Source of the DNA: Okeanomitos corallinicola TIOX110
Lineage (GTDB): Bacteria > Cyanobacteriota > Cyanobacteriia > Cyanobacteriales > Nostocaceae
NCBI RefSeq assembly: GCF_038050375.1
Contig: NZ_CP150886.1
Span: forward strand, 4,195,318-4,259,317
Direction: 5' to 3'
DNA: 64,000 nt
A program made the position numbers and the translations under genes. This document shows, piece by piece, positions 8,918-16,486 of this stretch. The notes beneath the pieces were generated by a model. The model saw only the letters and a list, made by a program, of their open reading frames with translations, did no database searches and was not told the DNA's origin. How positions within the stretch are numbered: position 1 is the first letter of the stretch; each line of letters begins with the position of its first letter.

Positions 8918-9991
8918 ATGACAAATACACCAAAACCTAAACCCAGAAAACCACTACCTGCTCAATCTCCTATCCCTAATGATGAAAATATAAATAGTAC
9001 ATCTAAACCTTATCAGTTTGTTTCCTTTCCACAGGAAAGACCAAATTTAAAAAATCCAGTTGGACATGATAAATTTGATAAAAATCTTTTGCATGGGATT
9101 TTATTTTTAACTCTAAAAGTTAAAACTTCACTGCATATTTCTACTGGTGTAACTTCCCTTGGTAGTGATATTGCAGCTCGTGTACCTTTAATTAAAACAA
9201 TGGTACAAGGAATTGATAAACATCTTTTAATTCAAGGAAGTTCTCTTAAAGGTTGTATTCGTTCTGTGTATGAAGCGATTACAAATAGCACTCTTGCGGT
9301 AGTTACTTCAAGATATCGAGATAAAATACCCAACGAAAGATTACCTTGTAAAAATAAACAAGAATTATGTCCCGCTAGTCAAGTATTTGGTGCTTTAAAT
9401 TGGCAAGGATTAATTGAATTTAATGACGCTAAATGTGAAAATATCGGTTTTAATACAGGATTTATGCCATCCTTGTATCGTCCCCGACCTGAACCCGGAA
9501 GCGCGTATTTTAACACCAGAGGAAAAGTAGCTGGACGCAAATTTTATTATCATACAATTCGCGCTATTGAAAAAGGAGAAAATCAAGGAACTCCAGTTCA
9601 ACAAGCTGCAAAAGAATACACTTTTACAACTCAATTGCAATTTAAAAACCTCAAACCCGAAGAATTAGGAACATTATTTATTATTCTGGGACAAGATGCT
9701 AATTATCCCATAGCTTTAAAAATTGGTGGTGGTAAACCGATTGGGATGGGAACAATGACTGTAGAAATTTCCCAAGCTAAGATATTACAAAATATTGATG
9801 ATTTGCGATCGCACTATTCTAATTATACTCCTAATCAGGATCATTTTCTCAACGGAGAAACCCTAAAAAAATTCATCCAAACCCAAATCAAAACTGCACA
9901 TTCTCAACTTATACAAACTCCCCAACTCCAACAACTTGCAGAAGTTTTACGTTACCCAACTGACAGAGAATCACCAGAAGGAATGTATTAA
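8918..9991 (+). CDS. cas7: Cas7/Csm3-like RAMP protein (fourth Cas7)
   Basis: RAMP subunit of 357 aa with a proline/lysine-rich, probably disordered N-terminus (first about 45 residues). Seen: SLHISTGVTSLGSDIAARVP, with the Asp of GSDIA at the catalytic position, LIQGSSLKGCIRSVYEAI, a Cys-containing stretch (CKNKQELCPASQVFG) that is common in this RAMP type, and the loop IGGGKPIGMGTMTVEI near residue 273. The operon therefore encodes four Cas7-like proteins that all keep an Asp before the PGS/QGS-x-KG block. Its stop and the following start share TAATG. Confidence 0.8.
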   Translation: MTNTPKPKPRKPLPAQSPIPNDENINSTSKPYQFVSFPQERPNLKNPVGHDKFDKNLLHGILFLTLKVKTSLHISTGVTSLGSDIAARVPLIKTMVQGIDKHLLIQGSSLKGCIRSVYEAITNSTLAVVTSRYRDKIPNERLPCKNKQELCPASQVFGALNWQGLIEFNDAKCENIGFNTGFMPSLYRPRPEPGSAYFNTRGKVAGRKFYYHTIRAIEKGENQGTPVQQAAKEYTFTTQLQFKNLKPEELGTLFIILGQDANYPIALKIGGGKPIGMGTMTVEISQAKILQNIDDLRSHYSNYTPNQDHFLNGETLKKFIQTQIKTAHSQLIQTPQLQQLAEVLRYPTDRESPEGMY

Positions 9992-10617
9992 TGTCAACCA
10001 CAGAATCTTTAACAGAAACAGAATCCCAGCTTGCACATAATTTAGCCATAACTTTGGTTAAAGAGGAAACTGATGTTAACGAAGTCGGAAAAGTAATTGC
10101 ATATCTGCGGAGTATTATTAATGAACCTGATGCAGGAAAGAGATTTTTTAGTTACCTGAAAACTCTTGTAAATCATGGTAGACAAATTGGACACAGTGGC
10201 CGCACCGCAGGTTTCTATCGCAGTATAGAAAATGCCTGTAATCAATATCTACAAAATCAACAAAATAACAGCCAAACTATGTTAAAAATACTAGGTTGGG
10301 CTATGCGTTTGATGCGATATTACAAAGTTAGTCCGATTGAGGAAATCTCTGTTTCTGAGGTTGCAGAAATTTCTGAACGTCAAGCGGAAATTGCCGAAGT
10401 TATTAGTAACAATAAGTTTGAAATTGATCAAGTTATAGAAGCTACAATAACTGCAATTAAGGGAAATAGGGTCACTTATGAGATTTTGGGAACTATTAAG
10501 TTGACTCAGAAAGAACCGAAAAAAGCAGCTTCTTTAAATGAGGGACAGGTGGTACGGGTGGAGATTTTAGAACTTAAAGATGATGGAAGTATCAAAAAGG
10601 TTAGGTTGATTGATTAA
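9991..10617 (+). CDS. Cas11/Csm2-like helical protein with an extra beta-rich C-terminal domain
   Basis: Last gene of the operon, 208 aa. Residues 1-110 are helical and end in MLKILGWAMRLMRYYK, closely similar in pattern to the closing helix of Csm2-type small subunits and to the 137-aa protein at 4190. After a linker, residues about 145-208 read as alternating strands (VIEATITAIKGNRVTYEIL, then EGQVVRVEILELKDDGSIK), which looks like a small OB/S1-like RNA-binding fold. That would make a fused small subunit plus RNA-binding domain. This is a structural guess from sequence pattern, not a family match. No catalytic residues stand out. Confidence 0.5.
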   Translation: MSTTESLTETESQLAHNLAITLVKEETDVNEVGKVIAYLRSIINEPDAGKRFFSYLKTLVNHGRQIGHSGRTAGFYRSIENACNQYLQNQQNNSQTMLKILGWAMRLMRYYKVSPIEEISVSEVAEISERQAEIAEVISNNKFEIDQVIEATITAIKGNRVTYEILGTIKLTQKEPKKAASLNEGQVVRVEILELKDDGSIKKVRLID

Positions 10618-10747
10618 ACCAATGATTAGTAGTCGTTATCAAATGTTTGCTATATGACCCTACTTAGGACTGATATAGTTGTTTTTTCTACTTTAAAAGT
10701 GCTAAAATTGCATAGTAGAAATCAAATTATAGAGAGGATCATACTTT

Positions 10748-10921
10748 ATGAATGAATCAAAGAAGGTCTATCTTAAGACCAACAGTAGTCGACTAATAGT
10801 CAGTATATGCTCAGAACCAGTGTGCAAATATACTTACCAAAGCCAGTCCAGTTATTTCAATAAGTATCATTTCTTTTACGATGAGAATAGATATTCAGAT
10901 TTAAAATACTATGCAATATAG
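10748..10921 (+). CDS. Possible 57-aa orphan ORF just upstream of the IS630 insertion
   Basis: ATG at 10748 with GAGAGG ten bases upstream; the stop TAG ends exactly where the TA target of the IS begins. The product is rich in Ser, Tyr and Asn and has two Cys; I do not recognise it. The rest of the 10618-10923 interval holds nothing else recognisable. Removing the IS and one TA would not extend the ORF. It may be a real small gene or chance. Confidence 0.3.
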   Translation: MNESKKVYLKTNSSRLIVSICSEPVCKYTYQSQSSYFNKYHFFYDENRYSDLKYYAI

Positions 10922-10999
10922 TAAGTAGGTAAACAAAAAAAATTAAAGGTGTGTAAAGATAAGTAAATACGGAAAAACATATATTAGGGTGATGTAAAT

Positions 11000-11407
11000 A
11001 TGGGGTCAAGGTTAAGGATATTCCTGACAAAAAAACAAGATAGAGAGTTGTTTGACCTGAGAACAGCGAAAGTACCGCAGAAAGTAAAAGATAGAGCTGA
11101 AGTAATCAGATTAAATGCAGATGGTTGGTATGTGGAAAAAATAGCGGCTCACTTTGATTGGGGAGAGCAAACAGTAAGAGTCGTGTTGAATAAGTGGGAA
11201 AAAGAAGGAATAGAAGGACTCCATGAGTTACCAGGTCGAGGGAGAAAGCCAAAATTGGTGGAAGCTGACATTGAATATTTAGAAAAATGCTTGAAAGAAG
11301 AAGCACAAACTTATAACAGTAAGCAATTAGCAGAAAAACTGGATAAAGAGCGTGGGATAAAAGTAAGTACCAACACAATCAGACGGGGACTAAAAAAAAA
11401 GGGGTGA
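11000..11407 (+). CDS. IS630 transposase, first frame (DNA-binding part)
   Basis: 135 aa with helix-turn-helix character: RAEVIRLNADGWYVEKIAAHFDWGEQTVRVVLNKW is a typical IS630 HTH, followed by GRGRKPKL and a second winged-helix segment. It binds the terminal inverted repeats. The frame ends just after a run of nine A (11392-11400) followed by GGGG, and the catalytic part continues in the -1 frame. The layout fits programmed -1 slippage giving a full-length transposase of about 345 aa, the usual IS630 size. Confidence 0.85.
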   Translation: MGSRLRIFLTKKQDRELFDLRTAKVPQKVKDRAEVIRLNADGWYVEKIAAHFDWGEQTVRVVLNKWEKEGIEGLHELPGRGRKPKLVEADIEYLEKCLKEEAQTYNSKQLAEKLDKERGIKVSTNTIRRGLKKKG

Positions 11408-12048
11408 TTTGGAAGCGGATAAGAATAAGTCATCAAGCAAAACAAGATCCAGTGACTCGTGCAAATAAACAAGCAGATATGGATATGTTAGAACTGGCTG
11501 CGGCTAGTGGAGAAATAGACCTAAAATATTTGGATGAATCAGGATTTTCAGCTTGGAGTGATTCAGGTTATACATACTATCAAAAAGGAGAACAAAAAAA
11601 GCTCGAACAAACAAAAAGACGTGGACGCAGAATCAGTATTATTGGGCTATTTCAGCCATTAATTAGCTTTATTTATGGTCTAGTAATTGGAGGAGTTAAG
11701 CGCAGTTCTTACATCAAAATGATGGAACAAGAGGCGCAAGAAGCATCTGAAAGTAAACGAATGAGAGTCATAGTTCAAGATAATGGACGAATACATTGTT
11801 GTAAAGAAGTTCAGGCATTATGGACAAAGTGGGAACAAATGGGTTTATATATGTTTTTCCTTCCTAAATATTGCTCGGAAATGAATCCAATTGAATTAGA
11901 ATGGCAACATCTTAAACGAGATGAAATTGCTGGAAAAATGTTTGAGGATGAATTAGAACTAGCGTATGCAGTTATGGATGGTGTTGAAACCAGAGGTAAA
12001 AAAGGAAAACACCGGACAGAACGTACTAAATTTAACAAAGCCAATTAG
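11404..12048 (+). CDS. IS630 transposase, second frame (DDE catalytic part)
   Basis: 214 aa counted from a GTG at 11404, but probably translated mainly as a frameshift fusion with the preceding frame. The DDE triad is visible: D in KYLDESGFSAW, D in IVQDNGRIHCC, and E in NPIELEWQHLKR. The catalytic core looks complete, ending normally 45 bp before the right terminal repeat, so the element may still be active. Confidence 0.85.
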   Translation: MIWKRIRISHQAKQDPVTRANKQADMDMLELAAASGEIDLKYLDESGFSAWSDSGYTYYQKGEQKKLEQTKRRGRRISIIGLFQPLISFIYGLVIGGVKRSSYIKMMEQEAQEASESKRMRVIVQDNGRIHCCKEVQALWTKWEQMGLYMFFLPKYCSEMNPIELEWQHLKRDEIAGKMFEDELELAYAVMDGVETRGKKGKHRTERTKFNKAN

Positions 12049-12233
12049 GTTAACTTTTCTTTACATACCTTTAAATTTTTCTGTTAACCTACTTATTTTA
12101 TTTATTTTTTAGTCAAGTTCTACTAAAAACTAGAAACTTGCCTAAAATAAAGGGAGTTGCTAAAACTAGTCTTTACTAACTATGTTTTCTCTCCCTTTTT
12201 TAAAACAACCAACATTGAGTGAAAGAGCAAATT

Positions 12234-12458
12234 ATGAGTGAACAAACAAAAAATAAAGTATATTTAGTCACAGGTATGAGAATCGCAATCGACAGTGAAG
12301 ATGGTATTTTAATAGCAGGAATACTTTCAGATAATCCATTTATAGAGAATCAAGAATCTGATTCCTCGGTAAACCCAATAGCTAACTTTGCATTTACTCG
12401 ACAACAAGCTGCTTTTTTAAGAAATCGTCTAAATGAATTCCTGAAGGAAGAAGAATGA
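12234..12458 (+). CDS. Small hypothetical protein, first gene of a three-gene cassette
   Basis: 74 aa from the ATG at 12234 (preceded by GAAAGAG); a GTG at 12219 would add five residues. Short beta strands (KVYLVTGMRIAI, DGILIAGIL) lead into a C-terminal helix TRQQAAFLRNRLNEFLKEE. I do not recognise it. Its stop overlaps the next start (ATGA), so the two are translationally coupled. It lies 140 bp after the IS630 right end. Position before a HEPN gene suggests an antitoxin-like or regulatory partner, which is speculation. Confidence 0.55.
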   Translation: MSEQTKNKVYLVTGMRIAIDSEDGILIAGILSDNPFIENQESDSSVNPIANFAFTRQQAAFLRNRLNEFLKEEE

Positions 12459-12904
12459 CTAATTCAACATCTAAACGCAATCACGCAATAAAAATTTTTC
12501 AACCTACTGCTTGGAGTAAATTTCGTTCATCTGACCTAAACTTAATTAGCCAAAAAAGTCATGATGCCGTTTCTGAAATCAATGACTTGGTAAGAAAATT
12601 ATCTAAAGTAACCCATGTAAAAAGAGTACAAGCTATAGCTCCAAACTATCCAGATAAACATTGGATTGAGTTTGAATTACAGTTATATCCAGATACTCAG
12701 TTATCATCTGAAGCCTGGGATAAAGTGCAAGATATGGTAATTGATTGTGAATGGATGTTAAGGGATAAATCTACTGAAGACTGGTACTTTCATGCTGTAG
12801 TAGTTGATAAGCTTTCACTCATTCGAGATGCTTCAAAGATAGTTAATGATTCCTATCACTTAAAAAGTTTTGCCAGCTTTCATCTCAACCTAGTTGTGAG
12901 TTAA
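12455..12904 (+). CDS. Hypothetical protein, second gene of the HEPN cassette
   Basis: 149 aa. An N-terminal helical part (KSHDAVSEINDLVRKLSKV) is followed by alternating strands with conserved-looking aromatic and acidic positions (HWIEFELQLYPD, DWYFHAVVVDKL). No nucleotidyltransferase GS-x-A-x-G-x-x-D motif is present, so it is not the MNT protein usually paired with HEPN. It overlaps the upstream gene by 4 bp and the HEPN gene follows after 28 bp. Function unknown. Confidence 0.5.
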   Translation: MTNSTSKRNHAIKIFQPTAWSKFRSSDLNLISQKSHDAVSEINDLVRKLSKVTHVKRVQAIAPNYPDKHWIEFELQLYPDTQLSSEAWDKVQDMVIDCEWMLRDKSTEDWYFHAVVVDKLSLIRDASKIVNDSYHLKSFASFHLNLVVS

Positions 12905-12932
12905 TTATCTCTAATCAAGTGTTTATATAAAA

Positions 12933-13328
12933 ATGACTTGTGATCACTACCTTCAACAAGCTAAAAGCAATGAACAGGCAGCAAAAAGCCTTGAAAATAC
13001 TTTTCCAGACTGGGCTGTAACTATATGTTTTTACGCAGCACTGCACTGTGTAGAATACTATGCTTGTGTTAGAGGATCTGATATAGAACAGGAATATCCT
13101 GGAAAATCTCCTCATGAGCGTCGTCGCAATTATGTGATAGGACTAGCAAGCCAACTAAAAAATCGCAACTTAAGGAAAGTTTATCAAGATTTAGAGGATG
13201 AGAGCCGGAAAGCCAGATATCTCCAAAATCTGACTACTAATGCAAAAGTATATTACACTCAGGATAAATTTAAGGTTAGAGAATCTTTTCAAAGAGTACA
13301 GCAAATTAGGGAAATATTAGGTATCTGA
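12933..13328 (+). CDS. HEPN-domain protein
   Basis: 131 aa, all alpha. The opening YLQQAKSNEQAAKSLEN...FPDWAVTICFYAALHCVEYYAC is the classic HEPN pattern (a helix, then the W-A-x-x-x-x-Y-A-x-x-H helix). HEPN proteins are often RNA-cleaving toxins in abortive infection and toxin-antitoxin pairs. The catalytic R-x4-6-H motif is not obvious here; an H-E-R-R-R stretch (residues about 61-65) is the nearest basic cluster. It is the third gene of a compact cassette beside a CRISPR locus, so a defence or toxin role is plausible but unproven. Confidence 0.65.
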   Translation: MTCDHYLQQAKSNEQAAKSLENTFPDWAVTICFYAALHCVEYYACVRGSDIEQEYPGKSPHERRRNYVIGLASQLKNRNLRKVYQDLEDESRKARYLQNLTTNAKVYYTQDKFKVRESFQRVQQIREILGI

Positions 13329-13504
13329 GATATTAAAATCCTCGCAAGGGGACGGAAACTAACATCCGTTATATACTGACTAACAGTCCACTACTGTTAC
13401 CATATAAACTCCATCAGGAGACGGATAAACCAATCCGTGAGATGCTGGATAATTAATTACATTAATTCCTATCCCATCTCTCTTCCCCGCAAGGGGATTA
13501 AAAC
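13323..13504 (+). CRISPR. Vestigial CRISPR array: three degenerate repeats
   Basis: Three related blocks end at 13359 (CCTCGCAAGGGGACGGAAAC), 13430 (CTCCATCAGGAGACGGATAAAC shortened to its last 20 bases: CCATCAGGAGACGGATAAAC) and 13504 (CCCCGCAAGGGGATTAAAAC). The ends are 71 and 74 nt apart, a normal repeat-plus-spacer period. The third keeps the CCCC-GCAA-GGGG hairpin typical of cyanobacterial repeats, the second has CTCC-ATCA-GGAG, and the first has one changed base. All end in AAAC. Upstream parts of the units no longer match each other. I read this as a decayed array 2.7 kb after the type III operon. Confidence 0.55.
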
Positions 13505-13640
13505 TACTAACTAGCCAAATTCTGCTTAAAAAATAAAAAACCAGCCTGACATAAATAAAGTTGGTTAAATTACTGTTGACTACGTAAGCCAATTGCAATT
13601 TTAAGCGGACGAACACAAGAAATAATCCAGCCAACTCTAT

Positions 13641-13760
13641 ATGGAATGGGAAACCAGGACAACCGTTGGTACTGTTGAAGGAATTAATAATAAGCTGAAG
13701 CTGATTAAAGGTTTTGGGTATGGATTTAGAAACTTTGAAAATTTCCGAATTAGATGTTGA
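13641..13760 (+). pseudogene. ISL3-type transposase C-terminal fragment
   Basis: An open stretch of 39 codons ends in TGA and contains TTVGTVEGINNKLKLIKGFG followed by YGFRNFENFRIR, the strongly conserved C-terminus of ISL3-family DDE transposases. Nothing upstream continues the protein, so this is a scrap. The rest of 13505-13851 shows no gene I can support. Confidence 0.7.
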
Positions 13761-13851
13761 TTAAATTGTTTTTTTTATTTAAAAGTTCAGTATAAGAACT
13801 ACCGAAAAGCCAATAATTTTTATTTTATTTTTTATTCATGTACTGTAGATA

Positions 13852-14403
13852 TCAATTGAGTAGAAAATATTTTTCTGGAAATTTTTCTGTAATGATCATA
13901 ATGGGTTGGCGATTAGCAAAAACTCGATAAGTCCTAAAAAGTAATGGGGTGTCTGGAGTAGTATCTACAAAATAATCTGATAGTTCTTGGGCTGGTTCTT
14001 TGCCAATAGAAATTATTTCTTTAAAGGTTTCTAACCGGAATTCTATCCACAGTCTACCTATGGTTGTTTTAGAGGTTAATAATTGGGTTCTAAAATTTTC
14101 GTCTAGCCTTTCTAGAATAATTTTAGATTCTGCATAAACAAAATTTTTCTGGCTATTTGTACCTTGTAAAAGAATTGATCGATCAATTATTTCGCTGCCT
14201 ATTTCTAATTCTAAATCTGGGAGATTTTGATTATTAGTATTAATTGATTCAGAAATTTTAACTAATTGTATTCTTTCTCCTAAATACTGTTCTAATACAC
14301 TTGTTAATGTGCCATCATTGGTTAAGATAATTCTTTGCAGAAAATTCAGATCAGACCAGACTATCTGATTACTATTTAATATTTTTGGTAAATCTTGTTT
14401 CAT
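13852..14403 (-). CDS. Chorismate lyase (chorismate pyruvate-lyase)
   Basis: Converts chorismate to 4-hydroxybenzoate plus pyruvate, the first committed step to plastoquinone in cyanobacteria. Seen in 183 aa: FLQRIILTNDGTLTSVLEQYLGE at the N-terminus, a central block RSILLQGTNSQKNFVYAESKIILERL, TTIGRLW, and the C-terminal RTYRVFANRQPIMIITEKFPEKYF. The order R...LL, A-S/E-S, PIG-like, R-x-Y, I-x-E-x-FP is that of the UbiC/DUF98 fold group. It is a lone gene with IS remnants on both sides. Essential-type function suggests the scar zone is tolerated around it. Confidence 0.75.
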   Translation of the reverse strand: MKQDLPKILNSNQIVWSDLNFLQRIILTNDGTLTSVLEQYLGERIQLVKISESINTNNQNLPDLELEIGSEIIDRSILLQGTNSQKNFVYAESKIILERLDENFRTQLLTSKTTIGRLWIEFRLETFKEIISIGKEPAQELSDYFVDTTPDTPLLFRTYRVFANRQPIMIITEKFPEKYFLLN

Positions 14404-14404
14404 G

Positions 14405-14436
14405 CTTTGAGGTTTATTTACTTTGAGGTTTATTTA
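14405..14436. repeat. 16-bp tandem duplication upstream of the chorismate lyase gene
   Basis: CTTTGAGGTTTATTTA occurs twice in direct succession immediately before the start codon of the minus-strand chorismate lyase gene, so it lies in its leader. No known element is recognised. Confidence 0.8.
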
Positions 14437-14516
14437 CTATAACAAGACAGTGTAAAGAATGTGACGATTTATGGTAAAAAAAGATAGGTCAGCTATTGTC
14501 AATAAGAGCAATAAGA

Positions 14517-14842
14517 ATGAAAATGTTACCTTTATTTTATCAAAAGCACTTAAAAAGTCAATTGAGTCTAGCAGAATATCTGTTCTTCAAAATTTTCGTT
14601 TTGGTGAACATCTTACAGTCAATTAAAAACGTGAATTTAGAAAGGTTAGTGAATGGGCTACCATGACCAATTAAATTTGAAAGTATAAAAAAAGAATACA
14701 AAGATTTATCGTTGCATAAATGCGGGCTGAATTGGCGATTAAAAGCATTGAAAAGTCGTTCTAAATTGAGTGAAATCATCCCAGGATTCAGCAAAGCCGT
14801 TACACATTTTCAGAAAAGTTCCGATGATATGTAGGTTTTACC
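14517..14842 (+). pseudogene. IS4-type transposase N-terminal remnant
   Basis: Starts MKMLPLFYQKHLKK, then after a frame change reads SLAEYLFFKIFVLVNILQSI followed by KNVNLERLVNGLP, an in-frame stop, and PIKFES. This matches the well-known N-terminus of cyanobacterial IS4-type transposases (MLPxFYQxHL, then LLQSIKxVxLExLAxxLPxPIxFESRR). Frameshifts and stops make it dead. It accounts for most of the gap between the chorismate lyase and CruP-like genes. Confidence 0.65.
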
Positions 14843-14918
14843 AAGTATTGCTAACAAGATAAAAAACGGTGAAGATATTCTTTTAAAATTAAGATGACAC
14901 TATCACAAATTAATCATT

Positions 14919-16460
14919 ATGTCTTTAACAGAAGAAATTCTTTCCCAACTCCCTGGAAATGTATTAAATAGCCTACGTCGCACAGACGAAATTTTAACAT
15001 CTCTGCGAACAGATAATCAAACTATCCCAGAAGTAGTCCAACAAAACCCTGAACCTTTAACCACTGTAGACTGGGATGTAATTATCTGCGGTGGAACATT
15101 GGGAATTTTGATTGGTTGCGCTTTAGCCGTTAGAGGTGTCAAAGTAGCACTATTAGAAAGAGGAATTTTAAGAGGAAGAGAACAGGAATGGAATATTTCT
15201 CGTCAAGAATTATCCGTATTAACTGAACTCAACCTACTCACAGAAACCGAACTACAAACCACCATAGTCACAGAATATAACCCTGCACGAGTTAGTTTTA
15301 CTGGTGGTACAGAAGTTTGGGTAAAAGATGTTTTAAATATCGGAGTAGACCCGATTTATCTATTAGAGACTTTAAAAACTCGCTTTCTTGCTGCGGGAGG
15401 AAAGTTATTGGAAAACACACCTTTTCAGGAAGTAGTAATACATCCCAACGGAGTCATAGTTAATAATCAATTTAAAGCTAGATTATTACTTGATGCAATG
15501 GGGCATTTTTCACCCATTAGCAAACAAGCACGTCAAGGGAAAAAACCAGATGCACTGTGTTTAGTAGTGGGAACTTGTGCCGAAGGTTTTCCGGAAAATG
15601 AATCTGGGGATTTGTTGTTATCTTTCACTGCTTTAAAAAATCAATGTCAATATTTTTGGGAAGCTTTCCCTGCTAAGGATGGGAGAACCACTTATTTATT
15701 TACCTATATGGATGCAGCACCCCAGCGTTTAAGTTTAGAAGATTTATTTGAGGAATATTTGCACCTGTTACCAGAGTATCAAGGTGTAGAAATTAGTCAA
15801 TTAAATTTTAAACGAGGGTTGTTTGGTTTCTTTCCTAGTTATCGTCAAAGTCCTCTACAAACTCCCTGGGATCATATTTTAGCACTGGGAGATAGTAGCG
15901 GTAATCAATCACCTTTAAGTTTTGGTGGTTTTGGGGCAATGATTCGTCATTTAGAAAGGTTGACTTTTGGTATTGAAGAAGCATTAAAAACTGATCAATT
16001 ATCATTTTCCTCTTTAGCACTTCTGCAACCTTATCAACCTAGTTTGAGTGTAACTTGGTTATTTCAAAAAGCCATGAGTGTGGGAACTAATCAACAAATT
16101 CCCCCTGATCAAATTAACCAACTTCTCTCTGCTGTATTTGAGGAAATGCAAAAATTAGGAACTCCGGTTTTAAAACCTTTTTTACAAGATATTGTCCAGT
16201 TTTCAGCTTTAACCAAAACTTTATTAAAAACTGGTTTTTCTCATCCTATCTTAGTCGCTAACATTATTCCCCAAGTTGGTTTGTTGAATTTAATTGATTG
16301 GACATTAAATTATGTAAATTTATTTGTTTTCACTCTTTTATTTTCTGTTGTTTCTATGTTAGAACCAATAATAAAAAATCTGCCCACAGATCAACAATAT
16401 TATTGGCATCGTTGCCTAGATGGCTGGAAATTCGGTTCAGGAAAGGATTACAAAGAATAA
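14919..16460 (+). CDS. cruP: FAD-dependent oxidoreductase, CruP-like relative of lycopene cyclase
   Basis: 513 aa. The dinucleotide-binding motif is DVIICGGTLGILIGCALAVRGVKVALLERG (seen near residues 53-82; the Gly pattern is GGTLG rather than GxGxxG). A second flavin motif is LLLDAMGHFSPISKQ, and a third is HILALGDSSGNQSPLSFGGFGAMIRHL. The C-terminus is hydrophobic (residues about 430-485), suggesting membrane association. This layout fits the CruA/CruP group of carotenoid-related flavoproteins; the neighbourhood gives no further hint. CruP is thought to limit beta-carotene epoxide formation in phototrophs. FAD binding is certain from motifs; the CruP name is a best guess. Confidence 0.6.
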   Translation: MSLTEEILSQLPGNVLNSLRRTDEILTSLRTDNQTIPEVVQQNPEPLTTVDWDVIICGGTLGILIGCALAVRGVKVALLERGILRGREQEWNISRQELSVLTELNLLTETELQTTIVTEYNPARVSFTGGTEVWVKDVLNIGVDPIYLLETLKTRFLAAGGKLLENTPFQEVVIHPNGVIVNNQFKARLLLDAMGHFSPISKQARQGKKPDALCLVVGTCAEGFPENESGDLLLSFTALKNQCQYFWEAFPAKDGRTTYLFTYMDAAPQRLSLEDLFEEYLHLLPEYQGVEISQLNFKRGLFGFFPSYRQSPLQTPWDHILALGDSSGNQSPLSFGGFGAMIRHLERLTFGIEEALKTDQLSFSSLALLQPYQPSLSVTWLFQKAMSVGTNQQIPPDQINQLLSAVFEEMQKLGTPVLKPFLQDIVQFSALTKTLLKTGFSHPILVANIIPQVGLLNLIDWTLNYVNLFVFTLLFSVVSMLEPIIKNLPTDQQYYWHRCLDGWKFGSGKDYKE

Positions 16461-16486
16461 AATATTAATAAAATCAGAGGATAGTA

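Larger units (their letters stand above)
10924..12093 (+). mobile_element. IS630-family insertion sequence, 1170 bp
   Basis: Both ends are visible. The left end from 10924 (AGTAGGTAAAC...) and the reverse complement of the right end up to 12093 (AGTAGGTTAACAG...) match over roughly 44 bp with few differences, including a shared inner block AAAGGTxTGTAAAGA. The element is flanked by TA at 10922-10923 and 12094-12095, the TA duplication expected of IS630/Tc1-type transposition. It carries two overlapping transposase frames in the same direction. It lies directly downstream of the CRISPR operon. Confidence 0.88.

Noticed and set aside
13323-13504. A functional CRISPR array
   Set aside because: Only three blocks and they diverge from one another outside the hairpin and AAAC end; better called vestigial.
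13380-13634. Minus-strand ORF across the CRISPR-like blocks
   Set aside because: Covers degenerate repeats; no protein pattern or start context.
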